A DNA stretch of 64,000 bases from Hansschlegelia quercus (GCF_004310425.1 NZ_SIUB01000003.1:124001-188000); one strand, 5' to 3'. Shown: positions 8,999-18,929, numbered from the stretch's first letter. The notes: generated by a model from the sequence alone, not told the origin. Made by a program: numbers and translations.

Positions 8999-10240
8999 TC
9001 AGCGCCGCTTGGAGGCGGCGTCCGACGTATTCGTCGGCGCGGTGCGCGTGTCGACGGAGGCGACCACGGAGAGGCCCGGGCGCAGCAGGCCCTTCGCCAC
9101 ATCCTTCTGGTCGACCCGGATACGAACCGGCACGCGCTGCACGATCTTGGTGAAGTTGCCCGTCGCGTTTTCGGGCGGCAGCAGCGAGAACTGCGCGCCG
9201 GAAGCGGGCGCCAAACTGTCGACCACGCCCGTCGCGTCATGCTCGGGGTAGGCGTCCACGGCCAAGCGAACCTTTGAGCCCGGCCGGATGTCGGCGAGCT
9301 GGGTTTCCTTGAAGTTCGCGTCGACATAGACGCGGTCGAGCGGGGCGACGGCCATCAGGCGCTTGGCGGGCGTCACATAGTCGCCCTCCTGCACGGCCTT
9401 GTTGCCGACGACGCCGTCGAACGGCGCGCGGATTTCCGTCGCGTCGAGGTCCCGCTGCTTCTGCGCGCGGGCGGTGACGAGTTCGGCGAGCGTGCGCTCG
9501 GCCTCGGTCTTCTGGGCGGCGAGCACCGCGCGGTTGGCCTCGGCCAGCGCCAGACCAGCCTTCGCGCTTGCGACCGAAGCCGCCCCGCGGTCGCGGTCGG
9601 CGCGGGCCTGGTCTGCCGCCTGCCGCGAGCCGAAGGTCGATTTCATGAGCTGCTGCGCGCGGTCGAAATCGGCGTTCGCCCGGGCGTTTTCGGCGTCTGC
9701 GCTTGATCCTTGCGCACGGGCCTGGGCGATCTGGGCGTCGGACGCGATCAGCTGGCTGTCGAAGCGCGTCAGCGCCGCGCGCTGCGTCGCGATCCGGCCG
9801 TCCGCAGCCTCGACCGCGAGGCGATAATCCTCCCGGTCGAGCGTCAGCAGCAGATCGCCTTTCTTGACCGCGGCGTTCTGCGCGACTGCGACGGTCGCGA
9901 CATAGCCGGAGACCTTCGGCGCGATGACCGCCATGTCGGCGCCGACATAAGCGTCATCCGTCTCCACAAGGAAGCGGCCGTCGACCCACCAGTCATAGCC
10001 GTACCAGCCGCCGAATCCGAGCGCCGCCACCGCCGCGACGAGCAGCGGGATCCTGCGGCGCGAGCTTTTCTTCGGCGGCGCGGATGCGGCCGGCGCAGCG
10101 GCGGCCTCGGATGCCGGACGCGCAGGCGCCTCCGCCTCAGCCTCGCGGCGCGCTTCGGCGACAAGGCGGGGCCTTGCGGCCATATCGGTCTGAGCCTGAG
10201 CCATTGCGTCCATCGCCTGCGGTCCAGAGGTCCGCCGCAT
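8999..10240 (-). CDS. emrA: HlyD-family periplasmic adaptor of EmrA type
   Basis: Membrane-fusion protein linking the EmrB-like pump to an outer-membrane channel. One transmembrane segment (RRIPLLVAAVAALGFGGWYGYDWW) follows a Lys/Arg-rich cytoplasmic tail, then the barrel-sandwich segments (VETDDAYVGADMAVIAPKVSGYV; EIRAPFDGVVGNKAVQEGDYV) flank an Ala-rich coiled coil of about 110 residues. The start is uncertain: ATG 10240, GTG 10258 and ATG 10213 are in frame; none has a strong ribosome-binding site. Two TetR-type operators lie just upstream. No outer-membrane TolC gene is in the window. Confidence 0.9.
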   Translation of the reverse strand: MRRTSGPQAMDAMAQAQTDMAARPRLVAEARREAEAEAPARPASEAAAAPAASAPPKKSSRRRIPLLVAAVAALGFGGWYGYDWWVDGRFLVETDDAYVGADMAVIAPKVSGYVATVAVAQNAAVKKGDLLLTLDREDYRLAVEAADGRIATQRAALTRFDSQLIASDAQIAQARAQGSSADAENARANADFDRAQQLMKSTFGSRQAADQARADRDRGAASVASAKAGLALAEANRAVLAAQKTEAERTLAELVTARAQKQRDLDATEIRAPFDGVVGNKAVQEGDYVTPAKRLMAVAPLDRVYVDANFKETQLADIRPGSKVRLAVDAYPEHDATGVVDSLAPASGAQFSLLPPENATGNFTKIVQRVPVRIRVDQKDVAKGLLRPGLSVVASVDTRTAPTNTSDAASKRR

Positions 10241-10278
10241 CGCCCGAGGGTTTCCCACGACAGTTCGGACGCAGAACC

Positions 10279-10350
10279 TGACCGAACCGTTCGGTCAATC
10301 GGTACTGCGAAAACGGGGCTTGCGCAAGCATTGACCGAACCGTTCGGTCA
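10279..10350. promoter_or_regulatory. pair of identical TetR-type operators upstream of emrAB
   Basis: Two copies of TGACCGAACCGTTCGGTCA lie at 10279-10297 and 10332-10350. Each is a 9+1+9 perfect inverted repeat, with centres 53 bases apart, about five helical turns. This is the form of operators bound by TetR-family repressors of efflux pumps. The downstream gene is the HlyD/EmrB pair on the minus strand. No TetR gene is found next to it, or elsewhere in the window, so the cognate repressor must be encoded elsewhere. Confidence 0.8.
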
Positions 10351-10431
10351 TTTTTGGTGAATAAGTTCGTATTTGCCGGGCGGTGTGCGCCCTGCTTCCT
10401 TCGTCGACCCGACAGCAGGGCACGGCGCTTC

Positions 10432-11265
10432 TTAGTTGTCGCGCATGACCCAGCGCATCACGCCCACCACGCCGAGGGCGCTTGCGCGGATCGCTGTCTT
10501 CCGTGCCGGTGGGTAGTGGAAGCCATGCATGCGAACGGCCCAGTCCGGCATCAGATCTGCGCCAGCGTCGAACATCACGCCGAACAGCGGCGCGAGCGCC
10601 GGGCTGTCTGGCTTCTGTGACAGCAGGGTCCGCGCGACCTCGCGGGTGCGATGATCGACGCGGAGCTCCGGCCGGATCGCCTCCAGAAAGGCGACTGCGT
10701 CCGCCCGTGTTTCTGGCGCAGGGTCCGAGCCGAGCATGCGCGCGACCACCGCCGTCTCGCGAAAGTAGCGGTCCTGCTCGGCCCGGCTCATCAGCGGATC
10801 GCGATAGCGGCGGAAAGCGTCGAGGAAGCAAAGCCCCTCCGCGACATGCACGAAGGCGAGGAGTTTTGGATCGTTTGCGCTGTATGGCGCGCCGTCGGGC
10901 AGTTCGCCGGTCACGCCGTCATGGATTGTGCGAACCCGCGCGATGAGCCCGGTTGCCCGTTCAACCGAGCCGTAGGTTACGCCTCCGACGAATTGCGCAG
11001 TGCGGCGGAGGCGGGCCGCCATGTCGTGCCGAAAGTCGCTGTGGTCCCAGACGCCAGCGAGCGCGGCGGGGTGCAGCATCTGCAGGAGGAGGGCGCCGAC
11101 GCCGCCGATCATCATCGTGGCGAGGTCGCCGTGAACGCGCCACGCCGCGGAGCGCGGGCCGAACAGGCCATCGTCCTGGCGCGGAGGAGGCGGGCCGTTC
11201 GCCGGTCTATCCGCGCCCACCATTGCGAGGGCGCGGGTTTTGATGACGGAGCGCAGGGAAACCAT
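10432..11265 (-). CDS. DUF2236 / MpaB-like oxygenase-family protein
   Basis: Belongs to the family of the rubber-oxygenase/MpaB catalytic domain (DUF2236), a helical heme-binding fold; most bacterial members have no known substrate. Visible family motifs are WRVHGDLATMMIGGVGALLLQMLHP near residues 44-66, WDHSDFRHDM, FVHVAEGLCFLDAFRRY and the acidic segment about residues 160-190. 277 residues is a complete domain without a signal peptide. It is on the same strand as emrAB but separated by the operator region, so probably a separate unit. Function not assignable beyond the family. Confidence 0.85.
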   Translation of the reverse strand: MVSLRSVIKTRALAMVGADRPANGPPPPRQDDGLFGPRSAAWRVHGDLATMMIGGVGALLLQMLHPAALAGVWDHSDFRHDMAARLRRTAQFVGGVTYGSVERATGLIARVRTIHDGVTGELPDGAPYSANDPKLLAFVHVAEGLCFLDAFRRYRDPLMSRAEQDRYFRETAVVARMLGSDPAPETRADAVAFLEAIRPELRVDHRTREVARTLLSQKPDSPALAPLFGVMFDAGADLMPDWAVRMHGFHYPPARKTAIRASALGVVGVMRWVMRDN

Positions 11266-11329
11266 GGAATGTCCTACGCGGCTGGCGCCCCTTAGATCTA
11301 CGCCGAAGAGATTAGCCGGCGAAGTCCCT

Positions 11330-11593
11330 TCAGACTCTTCGGAAGAAGCCGATGATGATCAGCAGCACGACAGCGCCGATCGTCGCGCCCACAAGCGTGC
11401 CTATAAGCCCGTCGCCGACATGGATGCCGAGCTTGGCGAGCAGCCAGGCGCCGACAAAGGCGCCGATGACGCCGACTGCGATGTTGCCGATGATGCCGAG
11501 GCCAAAGCCGCGGACGATGACGCCCGCGAGCCAGCCCGCGATGCCGCCGATGAGAAGAACGGCGATGATGCCATAGCCTGCGAAGGGTTCCAT
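11330..11593 (-). CDS. GlsB/YeaQ/YmgE-family (transglycosylase-associated) small membrane protein
   Basis: An 87-residue protein made almost entirely of three hydrophobic helices with glycine zippers (GIIAVLLIGGIAGWLAGVIV; GLGIIGNIAVGVIGAFVGAW; LIGTLVGATIGAVVLLIIIGFF), the pattern of PF04226. Members are often stress-induced; the molecular role is unknown. The frame stays open upstream to 12127, antisense to ccr, but the domain begins at the ATG at 11591-11593, so the short version is used. It is divergent from ccr. Confidence 0.88.
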   Translation of the reverse strand: MEPFAGYGIIAVLLIGGIAGWLAGVIVRGFGLGIIGNIAVGVIGAFVGAWLLAKLGIHVGDGLIGTLVGATIGAVVLLIIIGFFRRV

Positions 11594-11767
11594 ATGCGCC
11601 TCGTGCGAAGGGCGGCCTGTTCCGCCTGAGGCCTCCAGAGATAACGCGCGGCGGCTTTGAAGGCCATGCCGCACTGCGGCGCCCCCGGCCATGGTCGCAT
11701 TGCGGGCTTTTCCCAGGGCCGCATATTGCGTGGCGAAACCAGTCATCCCGAACGAAAGCGCCCCGCA

Positions 11768-13057
11768 ATGACCCAGAGCGCCGAAATGAAAGATCTTTAC
11801 GACCTCGGCGAAATGCCCCCGCTCGGCCATGTGCCGGCGAAGATGCATGCTTGGGTCGTGCGCAGGGAACGGCATGGACCGCCGGAGAGCGCCAACGAGC
11901 TCGAGGTGGTGCCGACCTGGCCGCTCGGGGACGACGATGTGCTGGTCTACGTCATGGCGGCGGGCGTGAATTACAATCACGTCTGGGCGTCGCTCGGCGA
12001 GCCGATCTCCCCGCTCGACGTGCACAAGCAGGACATCCACATCGGCGGCTCGGACGCATCCGGAATCGTCTGGGCGGTCGGCGCCAAGGTGAAGCGCTGG
12101 AAGGTCGGCGACGAGGTCGTCATCCACTGCAATCAGGACGATGGCGACGACGAGGAGTGCAACGGCGGCGACCCGATGTTCTCAAGCTCCCAGCGAATCT
12201 GGGGCTATGAGACGCCCGACGGGTCGTTCGCACAGTTCTGCCGGGCTCAGTCCCGCCAGCTGATGCCGCGGCCGAAGCACCTGACCTGGGAAGAGGCCGC
12301 CTGCTACACGCTCACGCTCGCGACCGCCTACCGCATGCTGTTCGGCCACGCGCCGCATCACCTGAAACCCTCCGACAACGTGCTGGTGTGGGGCGCAAGC
12401 GGTGGCCTCGGCGTGTTCGCCGTGCAGCTCATCGCCGCCTCGGGCGCGAACGCGATCGGCGTCATCTCGGACGAATCCAAGCGGGACTACGTCATGGGCC
12501 TAGGCGCCAAGGGCGTGATCAACCGTAAGGATTTCGACTGCTGGGGCCAGATGCCCAAGGTGAATTCGCCGGAATACAACACCTGGGTGAAGTCGGCCCG
12601 CGCATTCGGCAAGGCGATCTGGGAAATCACCGGCAAGGGCGTCGATGTCGACATGGTGTTCGAGCATCCCGGAGAATCGACATTCCCGGTCTCGTGCCTG
12701 GTGGTGAAACGCGGCGGCATGGTAGTGTTCTGCGCCGGCACGACCGGCTTCAACATCACCTTCGATGCCCGCTACGTCTGGATGCGGCAGAAGCGCATCC
12801 AGGGGTCGCATTTCGCCCACCTGAAGCAGGCCGCCGCTGCGAACAAGTTCGTCATCGACCGCCGCGTCGACCCCTGCATGTCCGAAGTGTTCGCCTTCAA
12901 GGACATCCCGGCCGCGCACACCAAGATGTGGAAGAACCAGCACGCTCCGGGCAACATGGCCGTGCTGGTCAATGCGCCGCGCGCCGGCCTTCGGACGGTG
13001 GACGACGTTGTCGAGGCTTATGCCGCCAGTAAAGCGGAGGCGTCGAAGGCGGCGTGA
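11768..13057 (+). CDS. ccr: crotonyl-CoA carboxylase/reductase
   Basis: Key enzyme of the ethylmalonyl-CoA pathway: reductive carboxylation of crotonyl-CoA with NADPH and CO2 to ethylmalonyl-CoA. It is an MDR-superfamily protein of 429 residues, the usual Ccr length. Typical segments are MPPLGHVPAKMHAWVVRRERHG at the N-terminus, WASLGEPISPLDVHKQDIHIGGSDASG and the nucleotide-binding VLVWGASGGLGVFAVQL near residue 205. The start is ATG 11768; an in-frame ATG at 11657 lies in the promoter region. Other pathway genes are not adjacent. The enzyme suggests growth on C1/C2 compounds or fatty acids without a glyoxylate shunt. Confidence 0.96.
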   Translation: MTQSAEMKDLYDLGEMPPLGHVPAKMHAWVVRRERHGPPESANELEVVPTWPLGDDDVLVYVMAAGVNYNHVWASLGEPISPLDVHKQDIHIGGSDASGIVWAVGAKVKRWKVGDEVVIHCNQDDGDDEECNGGDPMFSSSQRIWGYETPDGSFAQFCRAQSRQLMPRPKHLTWEEAACYTLTLATAYRMLFGHAPHHLKPSDNVLVWGASGGLGVFAVQLIAASGANAIGVISDESKRDYVMGLGAKGVINRKDFDCWGQMPKVNSPEYNTWVKSARAFGKAIWEITGKGVDVDMVFEHPGESTFPVSCLVVKRGGMVVFCAGTTGFNITFDARYVWMRQKRIQGSHFAHLKQAAAANKFVIDRRVDPCMSEVFAFKDIPAAHTKMWKNQHAPGNMAVLVNAPRAGLRTVDDVVEAYAASKAEASKAA

Positions 13058-13106
13058 CGCTCGTTACGCCTCGGTTCTAGGAGCCCAAGCAGAAGCGCTC
13101 TCGGCC

Positions 13107-13220
13107 ATGCTGCGAGACGCCGGCTTTAGCCGGCTCCTCAGCATGAAGAGCGTTTAAGCGTTAGGATCTCCCAACCTTCCTCATGCTGAGGAGGTCCGGA
13201 CGGCCGTCTCGAGCACGCAG
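13107..13220. repeat. dispersed palindromic repeat family A, inverted pair
   Basis: Two inverted units (13107-13155 and 13176-13220) built around CTCATGCTGAGGAG and its complement, with outer ends resembling CGAGACG and CTCGAGCACGCAGG. The same composite recurs at 34154-34271 and 44855-44965. The gap between ccr and holA holds nothing else recognisable. Confidence 0.8.
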
Positions 13221-13285
13221 GGAACGCCGACTGTCCGTGCGGGGCTGCGCTTGACGCTCTCGCGTCGGCCCCGCACGGTCGAAAA

Positions 13286-14317
13286 ATGGTCGCGATCAAA
13301 GCCTCAGCCGTCGACGGTTTCGTCGCCCGCCCGCCCGCGGACGTCTACGCGGTATTGGTGCACGGGCCGGACGCCGGCCTCGTCGCCGAGCGCGCCGCCA
13401 AACTTGCGAGCCAAGCAGTCGCGGGCTCAGACGACCCTTTCGCCATGGTGCGGCTCGAGGGCGACGATCTCGCGGGCGATCCAGGTCGACTGGCGGACGA
13501 GGCGCTGACCATCGCGCTGTTCGGCGGCAAGCGCGCGATCCGCGTTCGCGTCGGGGGCAGGCCGATCGTCACTGCGGTCGAGGCGCTGTTGTCCGGCCCG
13601 CAGCCGGAATCTCTAACGGTTCTGGAAGCCGGCGACCTCAAGAAGAACGCGCCCTTGCGCGCGCTTTGCGAAAAGAGCCCGCGGGCGGCTGCGCTGCCCT
13701 GCTACCCGGACGAGGCGGGAGCGCGTGAAAGGCTAATCGACGAGGAGATGCGGTCGGCCGGCCTCACCATCTCGGCCGACGCGCGCTCGCTGCTCTCCGC
13801 GCATCTCTCCGCCGATAGGCTGGCCGCGCGCGAGGAGGTGAAGAAGCTCTGCCTCTACGCCATGGGGCAGGGGACGATCACGTCGGACGATATTGTGGCG
13901 GTCATCGCCGACGCTGGCGAGGTCGGCATGGATGAGGCGGTGGACGCGGCCTTCGCCGGACGGCCGGCAGACGCGGCTTCGGCGCTCCGTTCGCTGCGGA
14001 CATCCGGCACGCCGGCCTCCGTCGTGGTCGCGGCGGCGCTCCGGCACGCGCTGACCTTGCATCGGATGCGCGGTGACGTGGACAGCGGGCGTTCCTCGCG
14101 CACGGTCGTCGAGAGCGCCGGCGGCATGATCCATTTCCGTCGCAAGGACGCCGTCGAGCGCGCGCTGTCGCGCTGGACCGGCGCGCGGCTGATGGAGGCG
14201 ACCGCGAGGCTCGCCGACACGATCGCGCTTGCCCGTAAATCCGCAGCGATCGGCGAAGCCGCGTCCGAACGCGCGCTGCTCGCCATTGCGACGGAAGCGT
14301 CCCGCTTCGCGCGCTGA
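13286..14317 (+). CDS. holA: DNA polymerase III delta subunit
   Basis: Clamp-loader subunit that opens the sliding clamp. VYAVLVHGPDAGLVAERAAKLA near residue 20 is the degenerate P-loop region; FGGKRAIRVRVG, SLTVLEAGDLKKNAPLRALCEK and LSAHLSADRLAAREEVKKLCLYA are typical of the family. 343 residues, full length. In many Hyphomicrobiales leuS-lptE precede holA and parB follows; here ccr and a repeat lie upstream, so lptE is not adjacent. It converges on parB across a 224-base gap containing a GC-rich hairpin around 14324-14350 that may terminate transcription. Confidence 0.93.
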   Translation: MVAIKASAVDGFVARPPADVYAVLVHGPDAGLVAERAAKLASQAVAGSDDPFAMVRLEGDDLAGDPGRLADEALTIALFGGKRAIRVRVGGRPIVTAVEALLSGPQPESLTVLEAGDLKKNAPLRALCEKSPRAAALPCYPDEAGARERLIDEEMRSAGLTISADARSLLSAHLSADRLAAREEVKKLCLYAMGQGTITSDDIVAVIADAGEVGMDEAVDAAFAGRPADAASALRSLRTSGTPASVVVAAALRHALTLHRMRGDVDSGRSSRTVVESAGGMIHFRRKDAVERALSRWTGARLMEATARLADTIALARKSAAIGEAASERALLAIATEASRFAR

Positions 14318-14541
14318 TCTTCGCGTGGCGGTTGTGGCCGCCGCGAAAAACGCGAGCCTCTCAGAGAGTCACTGGCGGCGTTCTCAGGGGCCGCCTGTGC
14401 GATGGGACCCCGGCCGAGCGCCTGCCGCGTACAGGCTCCTGACGGGCTCGGCGGCGACAGGGCCCGTTTCTGCGCAAGCCGAACGCGATTTTTAGGTGTG
14501 TTGAGCGGCCGGCGCGAGCTGAACCCCGTTCGCGCGTGAGT

Positions 14542-15426
14542 TCAGCCTCTCAGCCGACGCGCCACCATGTCGAGCTGATCGAGCGTGGTAAAACGGATCG
14601 TGAGATCGCCGCCTTCGGCTTTAGGCGTCAGCGTGACTGCGAGGCCAAGCGCCTCCGATAGCTCCCGCTCGATTGCGCGGACGTCGGCGTCCTTCTCCGC
14701 GCGAGGCTTGCGGGCGCCGTCGGCGCTCTTCACCTCTGGCGCACGCGCCATCGCCTCGACCTCGCGGACCGAGAGACGCTTCGCAACCGCCTTCTCCGCC
14801 GCTTTTTCCGGGTCGGGCAGAGCCAGCAGCGCGCGGGCGTGACCGGCAGTGAGCGCGCCGGCAGCGACATGCGCCTTCACGGACTCGGGCAGCTTCAACA
14901 GGCGCAGCGTGTTCGCGATGTGGCTGCGGCTCTTGCCGATGACCTCAGCGAGCTTCTCCTGCGTGTAGGAGAACTGGCTTGCGAGCTGCTCGTAGCCTGC
15001 GGCCTCGTCGATCGCGTTCAGGTCGGCGCGCTGCACGTTCTCGACGATCGCGATCTCGAGCGCCTCGCGGTCGGTGACGTCGAGCACCACGATCGGCGCA
15101 TCGTGGACCCCGGCCCGCTGCGCCGCGCGCCAGCGTCGCTCGCCAGCGATGATCTCGAACTGGTCGCTTTCGCCGGCCAAGCGGCGCACCAGGATCGGCT
15201 GGATCACGCCTTTTTCGCGCACAGAAGCGGTCAGCTCTTCGAGGTCTTCCTCGCGAAAGCTGCGGCGCGGATTGGCGCGGCTCGCTCTGAGCTGCGCGAT
15301 CTGGGCGCGGCGCTGGGGCCGCGCGGCGCGGTCGAGCACCGCGCCTTCGTCACCGACCTCCCCGATCAGCGCGGCGAGACCGCGGCCGAGACGGCGCTGC
15401 GGTTCGTCAGCCTTCGCCGCGCTCAC
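14542..15426 (-). CDS. parB: chromosome partitioning protein ParB (CTP-dependent clamp)
   Basis: Binds parS, spreads as a CTP-gated clamp and drives origin segregation with ParA. It shows RRLGRGLAALIG at the N-terminus (ParA contact region), the CTP-binding GERRWRAAQ, ENVQRADLN, and the helix-turn-helix QEKLAEVIGKSRSHIANTLRLL near residue 150. The start is GTG at 15424-15426, overlapping the parA stop (GTGA); the frame continues further upstream inside parA but homology begins here. 294 residues, normal. Two parS sites lie 1.4 and 3.5 kb away. Confidence 0.95.
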   Translation of the reverse strand: MSAAKADEPQRRLGRGLAALIGEVGDEGAVLDRAARPQRRAQIAQLRASRANPRRSFREEDLEELTASVREKGVIQPILVRRLAGESDQFEIIAGERRWRAAQRAGVHDAPIVVLDVTDREALEIAIVENVQRADLNAIDEAAGYEQLASQFSYTQEKLAEVIGKSRSHIANTLRLLKLPESVKAHVAAGALTAGHARALLALPDPEKAAEKAVAKRLSVREVEAMARAPEVKSADGARKPRAEKDADVRAIERELSEALGLAVTLTPKAEGGDLTIRFTTLDQLDMVARRLRG

Positions 15427-16247
15427 GCCGCCGTCCTCAAGGTGCGCTCGCGCTGGATGACCTCTGAGGCAAGCTTTAGATAGGCCTGGCTGCCGAGACA
15501 TTTGAAGTCGTAGAGCAGCACGGGCTTGCCGTAGGAGGGCGCTTCCGAGACCCGGACGTTCCGCGGGATCATGGTCTCGTAGACCTTGTCGCCCATGAAA
15601 GCGCGGACGTCGGCGACAACCTGGGACGAGAGGTTGTTCCGTGGGTCGAACATGGTGAGCACAACGCCATGAATCGCGAGCGCGGGATTGAGCGACCCGC
15701 GCACCTGCTCGACCGTGCTGAGCAGCTGGCTCAGACCTTCAAGCGCGAAGAACTCGCATTGCAGAGGCACCACGATCGCGTTCGCCGCCGCCATGGCGTT
15801 GATCGTCAGCAGGTTCAGCGAGGGCGGGCAGTCGATCAGCACATAGGTGAAGCGCGGCTCGCCGCCGCCACGATGCAGCCCCGCGACGGCGTCGCGAATC
15901 CGGAACGCACGGTCTTTCGCCGATGCGATTTCAAGCTCGACGCCCAGCAGATCCATGGTCGACGGCGCGACGTGGAGGCGGGGCACGGCCGTCTCGTGCA
16001 CGATGTCGCGCAGCGAGGCTTCGCCGATCAGCACGTCATAGGTCGAGAGCGTGCGCGCCTTGCGCTCGATGCCGAGGCCGGTGGAGGCGTTGCCCTGCGG
16101 GTCGAGGTCCACGATCAACACGGTCTCGCCGATCGCGGCGAGCGCGGTGCCGAGATTGATTGCGGTCGTCGTCTTGCCAACCCCTCCCTTCTGGTTGGCG
16201 AGGGTGAGCACGCGGGGCGCGCCGGGCGGAAAATGAGAGGAGAGCAT
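15423..16247 (-). CDS. parA: chromosome partitioning ATPase ParA
   Basis: Walker-type ATPase that forms the DNA-bound gradient for origin movement. The deviant Walker A is ANQKGGVGKTTTAINLG, followed by DLDPQGNASTGLG and VLIDCPPSLNLLTINA. ATG at 16245-16247 gives a normal 274-residue protein; an upstream in-frame TTG at 16289 would overlap rsmG by 17 bases and add fourteen residues. Operon order rsmG-parA-parB is the classical arrangement. Gene coupling to parB is shown by the GTGA overlap. Confidence 0.95.
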   Translation of the reverse strand: MLSSHFPPGAPRVLTLANQKGGVGKTTTAINLGTALAAIGETVLIVDLDPQGNASTGLGIERKARTLSTYDVLIGEASLRDIVHETAVPRLHVAPSTMDLLGVELEIASAKDRAFRIRDAVAGLHRGGGEPRFTYVLIDCPPSLNLLTINAMAAANAIVVPLQCEFFALEGLSQLLSTVEQVRGSLNPALAIHGVVLTMFDPRNNLSSQVVADVRAFMGDKVYETMIPRNVRVSEAPSYGKPVLLYDFKCLGSQAYLKLASEVIQRERTLRTAA

Positions 16248-16272
16248 ATCGCTGGTCTTGGTCCAGAGGCCC

Positions 16273-16917
16273 TCAGAGCCCGCCGTCAAAGCGTTCGACG
16301 CGCACGATTCGAGCGTCGGCGTCGGTCAGACTCGGGTGGAGCGAGGCTTGGAATTTCCAGCATTTCTCCGCCTCGGTCAATTCAGCGGAAGCCTCACGCC
16401 CCTTTGGAAACAGCCCGATCGCCCCGGTTTTCAACAGCGGGGCCGCAAGGCGGATCAAATCGCCTAGCGAAGCCAGCGCACGGGCGCTGACGATGTCGGC
16501 GGTTTCGATCTCAGAGCCGATAACATCTTCACTTCGCGCGGCATGAATGGTGGCGGAGACGCCTATGGCGCGCGCGGCTTCGCGGAGGAACGCGGCTTTC
16601 TTGGCGTTGCTTTCGACGAGATGCATGGCGCAGGCGCTCCCGAGCGCCGCCGCCACCGGCAGCCCCGGAAAGCCACCGCCGGAACCAAGATCGACCCAAA
16701 CGATCGGGTCGCCCGGCTTCCTGTCGACGAGCGAGATCAGCTGGAGGCTGTCCGCGATGTGTCGGCTCCAAACGTCGGGTAGCGTCGACGGCGCGACAAG
16801 ATTGGTTTTGGCCTGCCAGCGGTCGAGCGCCGCCACCAACACGTCGAGCCGCGCCAATGTTTCACGTGGAACATTGAAGCGCGTTTTGACGTCCTGCCGA
16901 TCCGCCTCGCGGCTCAC
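16273..16917 (-). CDS. rsmG: 16S rRNA (guanine-N7)-methyltransferase
   Basis: Methylates G527 of 16S rRNA using S-adenosylmethionine; loss gives low-level streptomycin resistance in known bacteria. [20 protein letters not shown] near residue 72 is the SAM-binding motif I, and [22 protein letters not shown] is characteristic of the family. 214 residues, normal. The start overlaps the mnmG stop. The codons for NVPRET near residue 15 form a parS site (16858-16873), so this gene's 5' end is under double constraint. Confidence 0.95.
   Translation of the reverse strand: MSREADRQDVKTRFNVPRETLARLDVLVAALDRWQAKTNLVAPSTLPDVWSRHIADSLQLISLVDRKPGDPIVWVDLGSGGGFPGLPVAAALGSACAMHLVESNAKKAAFLREAARAIGVSATIHAARSEDVIGSEIETADIVSARALASLGDLIRLAAPLLKTGAIGLFPKGREASAELTEAEKCWKFQASLHPSLTDADARIVRVERFDGGL
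16858..16873. promoter_or_regulatory. parS: parS site inside the rsmG coding sequence
   Basis: TGTTTCACGTGGAACA differs by one base from the common parS palindrome TGTTTCACGTGAAACA. Read on the minus strand it is TGTTCCACGTGAAACA, identical to the site at 18930-18945. It encodes Asn-Val-Pro-Arg-Glu-Thr of RsmG. Confidence 0.88.
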
Positions 16918-18782
16918 GCCGCGCCTGCACGACGGATGCGGGCGGACAGCAGCGCGAGCGCAGCCGGCGTCATGCCCTCGATGCGACCGGCCTGGCCAAG
17001 GGTGCGCGGGCTCACCCGCGCGAGCTTTTCAGAAAGCTCTGCGGAAAGGCCAGGCACGCGGGCGTAGTCGATGTTCTCGGGCAGAACCGCTTCCTCCTCG
17101 GCTTTGCGCCGGCGAATGTCCGCCTCCTGCCGATCAAGATAGACAGCGTAAGAGGCCTCGGTCTCGAGCTGGGCCATGGTCGCCGGCTCGATTGCGTCGA
17201 GCTCAGGAAAGACTCGGATGACCTCGGCCGCGCTGACGGCGGGCAGCGACAGAAGATCGAAGGCCGTTCGCCGCCGCCCGTCGCGATTGACCGTGATCCC
17301 TGCCTTCTCGGCTTCGCTTGGCGTGACGCTCAGCGAGCGCGCCAAACGTTCGGCGTCTGCAAGCGCGGAGGCCTTTTTTTGGAAGGACGCGGCGCGCTCT
17401 GCGCCGACGCAGCCCAGAGCCTCGCCCCTTGGAGTGAGCCGGAGATCCGCATTGTCGGCGCGCAGAGCGAGGCGGTACTCCGCGCGCGACGTGAACATGC
17501 GATAGGGCTCGGTGACGCCGTGGGTCACGAGGTCGTCGACCATGACGCCGAGATAGCCTTCGTCGCGACCGATGACGATTCCGTCCTCGTCGCCAGCCAG
17601 ACGCGCAGCGTTGAGACCCGCCAACAGCCCCTGCGCCGCCGCCTCCTCATAGCCTGTCGTGCCGTTGATCTGACCGGCGAGGAAGAGGCCGGGCAGACGC
17701 TTCAGCGCCAGCGTCGGATCGAGCTCTCGAGGATCGACGTGGTCGTATTCGATCGCGTAGCCCGGCTGCAGGATCTCGGCCTGCGCGAGGCCCGGCATTG
17801 TTCGCACGAGCGCGAGCTGCACGTCAGCGGGCAGCGACGTCGAAATGCCGTTCGGGTAGATCGTGGCGTCGTCGAGGCCTTCCGGCTCCAGAAAGATCTG
17901 GTGGCTCTCGCGGTCGCCGAACCGCACAACCTTGTCCTCGATCGACGGACAATAGCGCGGTCCGCGGCTTTCGATGCGGCCTGAATACATCGCCGAGCGT
18001 GACAGGTTTGCGCGGATCACCTCGTGCGTCTCCGCGGTGGTGCGCGTGACGTGGCAGGGAATCTGGCGCTGCGTTATCTCCGCCGTCAGCGTCGAGAACG
18101 GATCGGGCGGCGTGTCGCCGGGCTGTTCGACCAGCGCGGCGAAGTCGATCGTCCTGCCATCGAGCCGCGGTGGGGTCCCGGTCTTAAGGCGACCGAGTGA
18201 GAGGCCTAGCGCCTCGAGCCGCGCAGACAGACCCAACGCCGGCGCTTCCCCGACTCGGCCGGCGGGCATGGTCCGATCGCCGATATGGATGAGGCCGCGG
18301 AGAAAGGTGCCGGTGGTCAGCACGACGGCAGCGGCGCTCAGGGTTCGTCCGTCGCCAAGCGTGACGCCTGCGGCGGCGCCATTATCGACGACCAGATCGT
18401 CGACCTCGCCTTCCACGATCGTCAGGCCCGGCTGTTCGCCGAGCGCCTTCTGGATCGCGGCGGCGTAGAGCTTGCGGTCCTGCTGGGCGCGTGGGCCACG
18501 CACGGCGGGTCCCTTGCTGCGATTGAGCACGCGGAACTGGATGCCGCCCTCATCCGCGCAGCGGCCCATCAGCCCGTCTAGCGCGTCCACTTCGCGCACC
18601 AGATGCCCCTTGCCGAGCCCGCCGATCGCCGGGTTGCATGACATCGCGCCGAGCGTCGCAGCGCGATGCGTAACCAGCACGGTGCGGGCGCCCATCCGCG
18701 CGGAGGCGGCTGCCGCCTCGCAGCCGGCATGGCCGCCGCCGACGACGATGACGTCGAACTTTTGAGGGAGTGATGGGGTCAT
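16914..18782 (-). CDS. mnmG: tRNA uridine-5-carboxymethylaminomethyl modification enzyme, FAD subunit
   Basis: With MnmE it installs cmnm5U at the wobble position of several tRNAs. The FAD-binding [20 protein letters not shown] is at residues 12-31, and [22 protein letters not shown] with the conserved cysteine follows near residue 50. The C-terminal helical part ([34 protein letters not shown]) is intact. 622 residues, normal. The ATG at 18780-18782 has no competing start. It lies downstream of mnmE on the same strand with a 178-base gap that contains parS. Confidence 0.96.
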   Translation of the reverse strand: MTPSLPQKFDVIVVGGGHAGCEAAAASARMGARTVLVTHRAATLGAMSCNPAIGGLGKGHLVREVDALDGLMGRCADEGGIQFRVLNRSKGPAVRGPRAQQDRKLYAAAIQKALGEQPGLTIVEGEVDDLVVDNGAAAGVTLGDGRTLSAAAVVLTTGTFLRGLIHIGDRTMPAGRVGEAPALGLSARLEALGLSLGRLKTGTPPRLDGRTIDFAALVEQPGDTPPDPFSTLTAEITQRQIPCHVTRTTAETHEVIRANLSRSAMYSGRIESRGPRYCPSIEDKVVRFGDRESHQIFLEPEGLDDATIYPNGISTSLPADVQLALVRTMPGLAQAEILQPGYAIEYDHVDPRELDPTLALKRLPGLFLAGQINGTTGYEEAAAQGLLAGLNAARLAGDEDGIVIGRDEGYLGVMVDDLVTHGVTEPYRMFTSRAEYRLALRADNADLRLTPRGEALGCVGAERAASFQKKASALADAERLARSLSVTPSEAEKAGITVNRDGRRRTAFDLLSLPAVSAAEVIRVFPELDAIEPATMAQLETEASYAVYLDRQEADIRRRKAEEEAVLPENIDYARVPGLSAELSEKLARVSPRTLGQAGRIEGMTPAALALLSARIRRAGAA

Positions 18783-18929
18783 GGGAGTTGGATAGGTGCG
18801 TACGGAGAGCCGCAGGCTGTCTGCCCTCTCTAGAAGGAAGGCGTGCGCTAAGGCGATCCCGATCCTTTAGCACGGGATGCTCAACATGAGGAGCATGCCG
18901 CCGCGCAGGCGTCCGCGCCAAGCCAGGAA

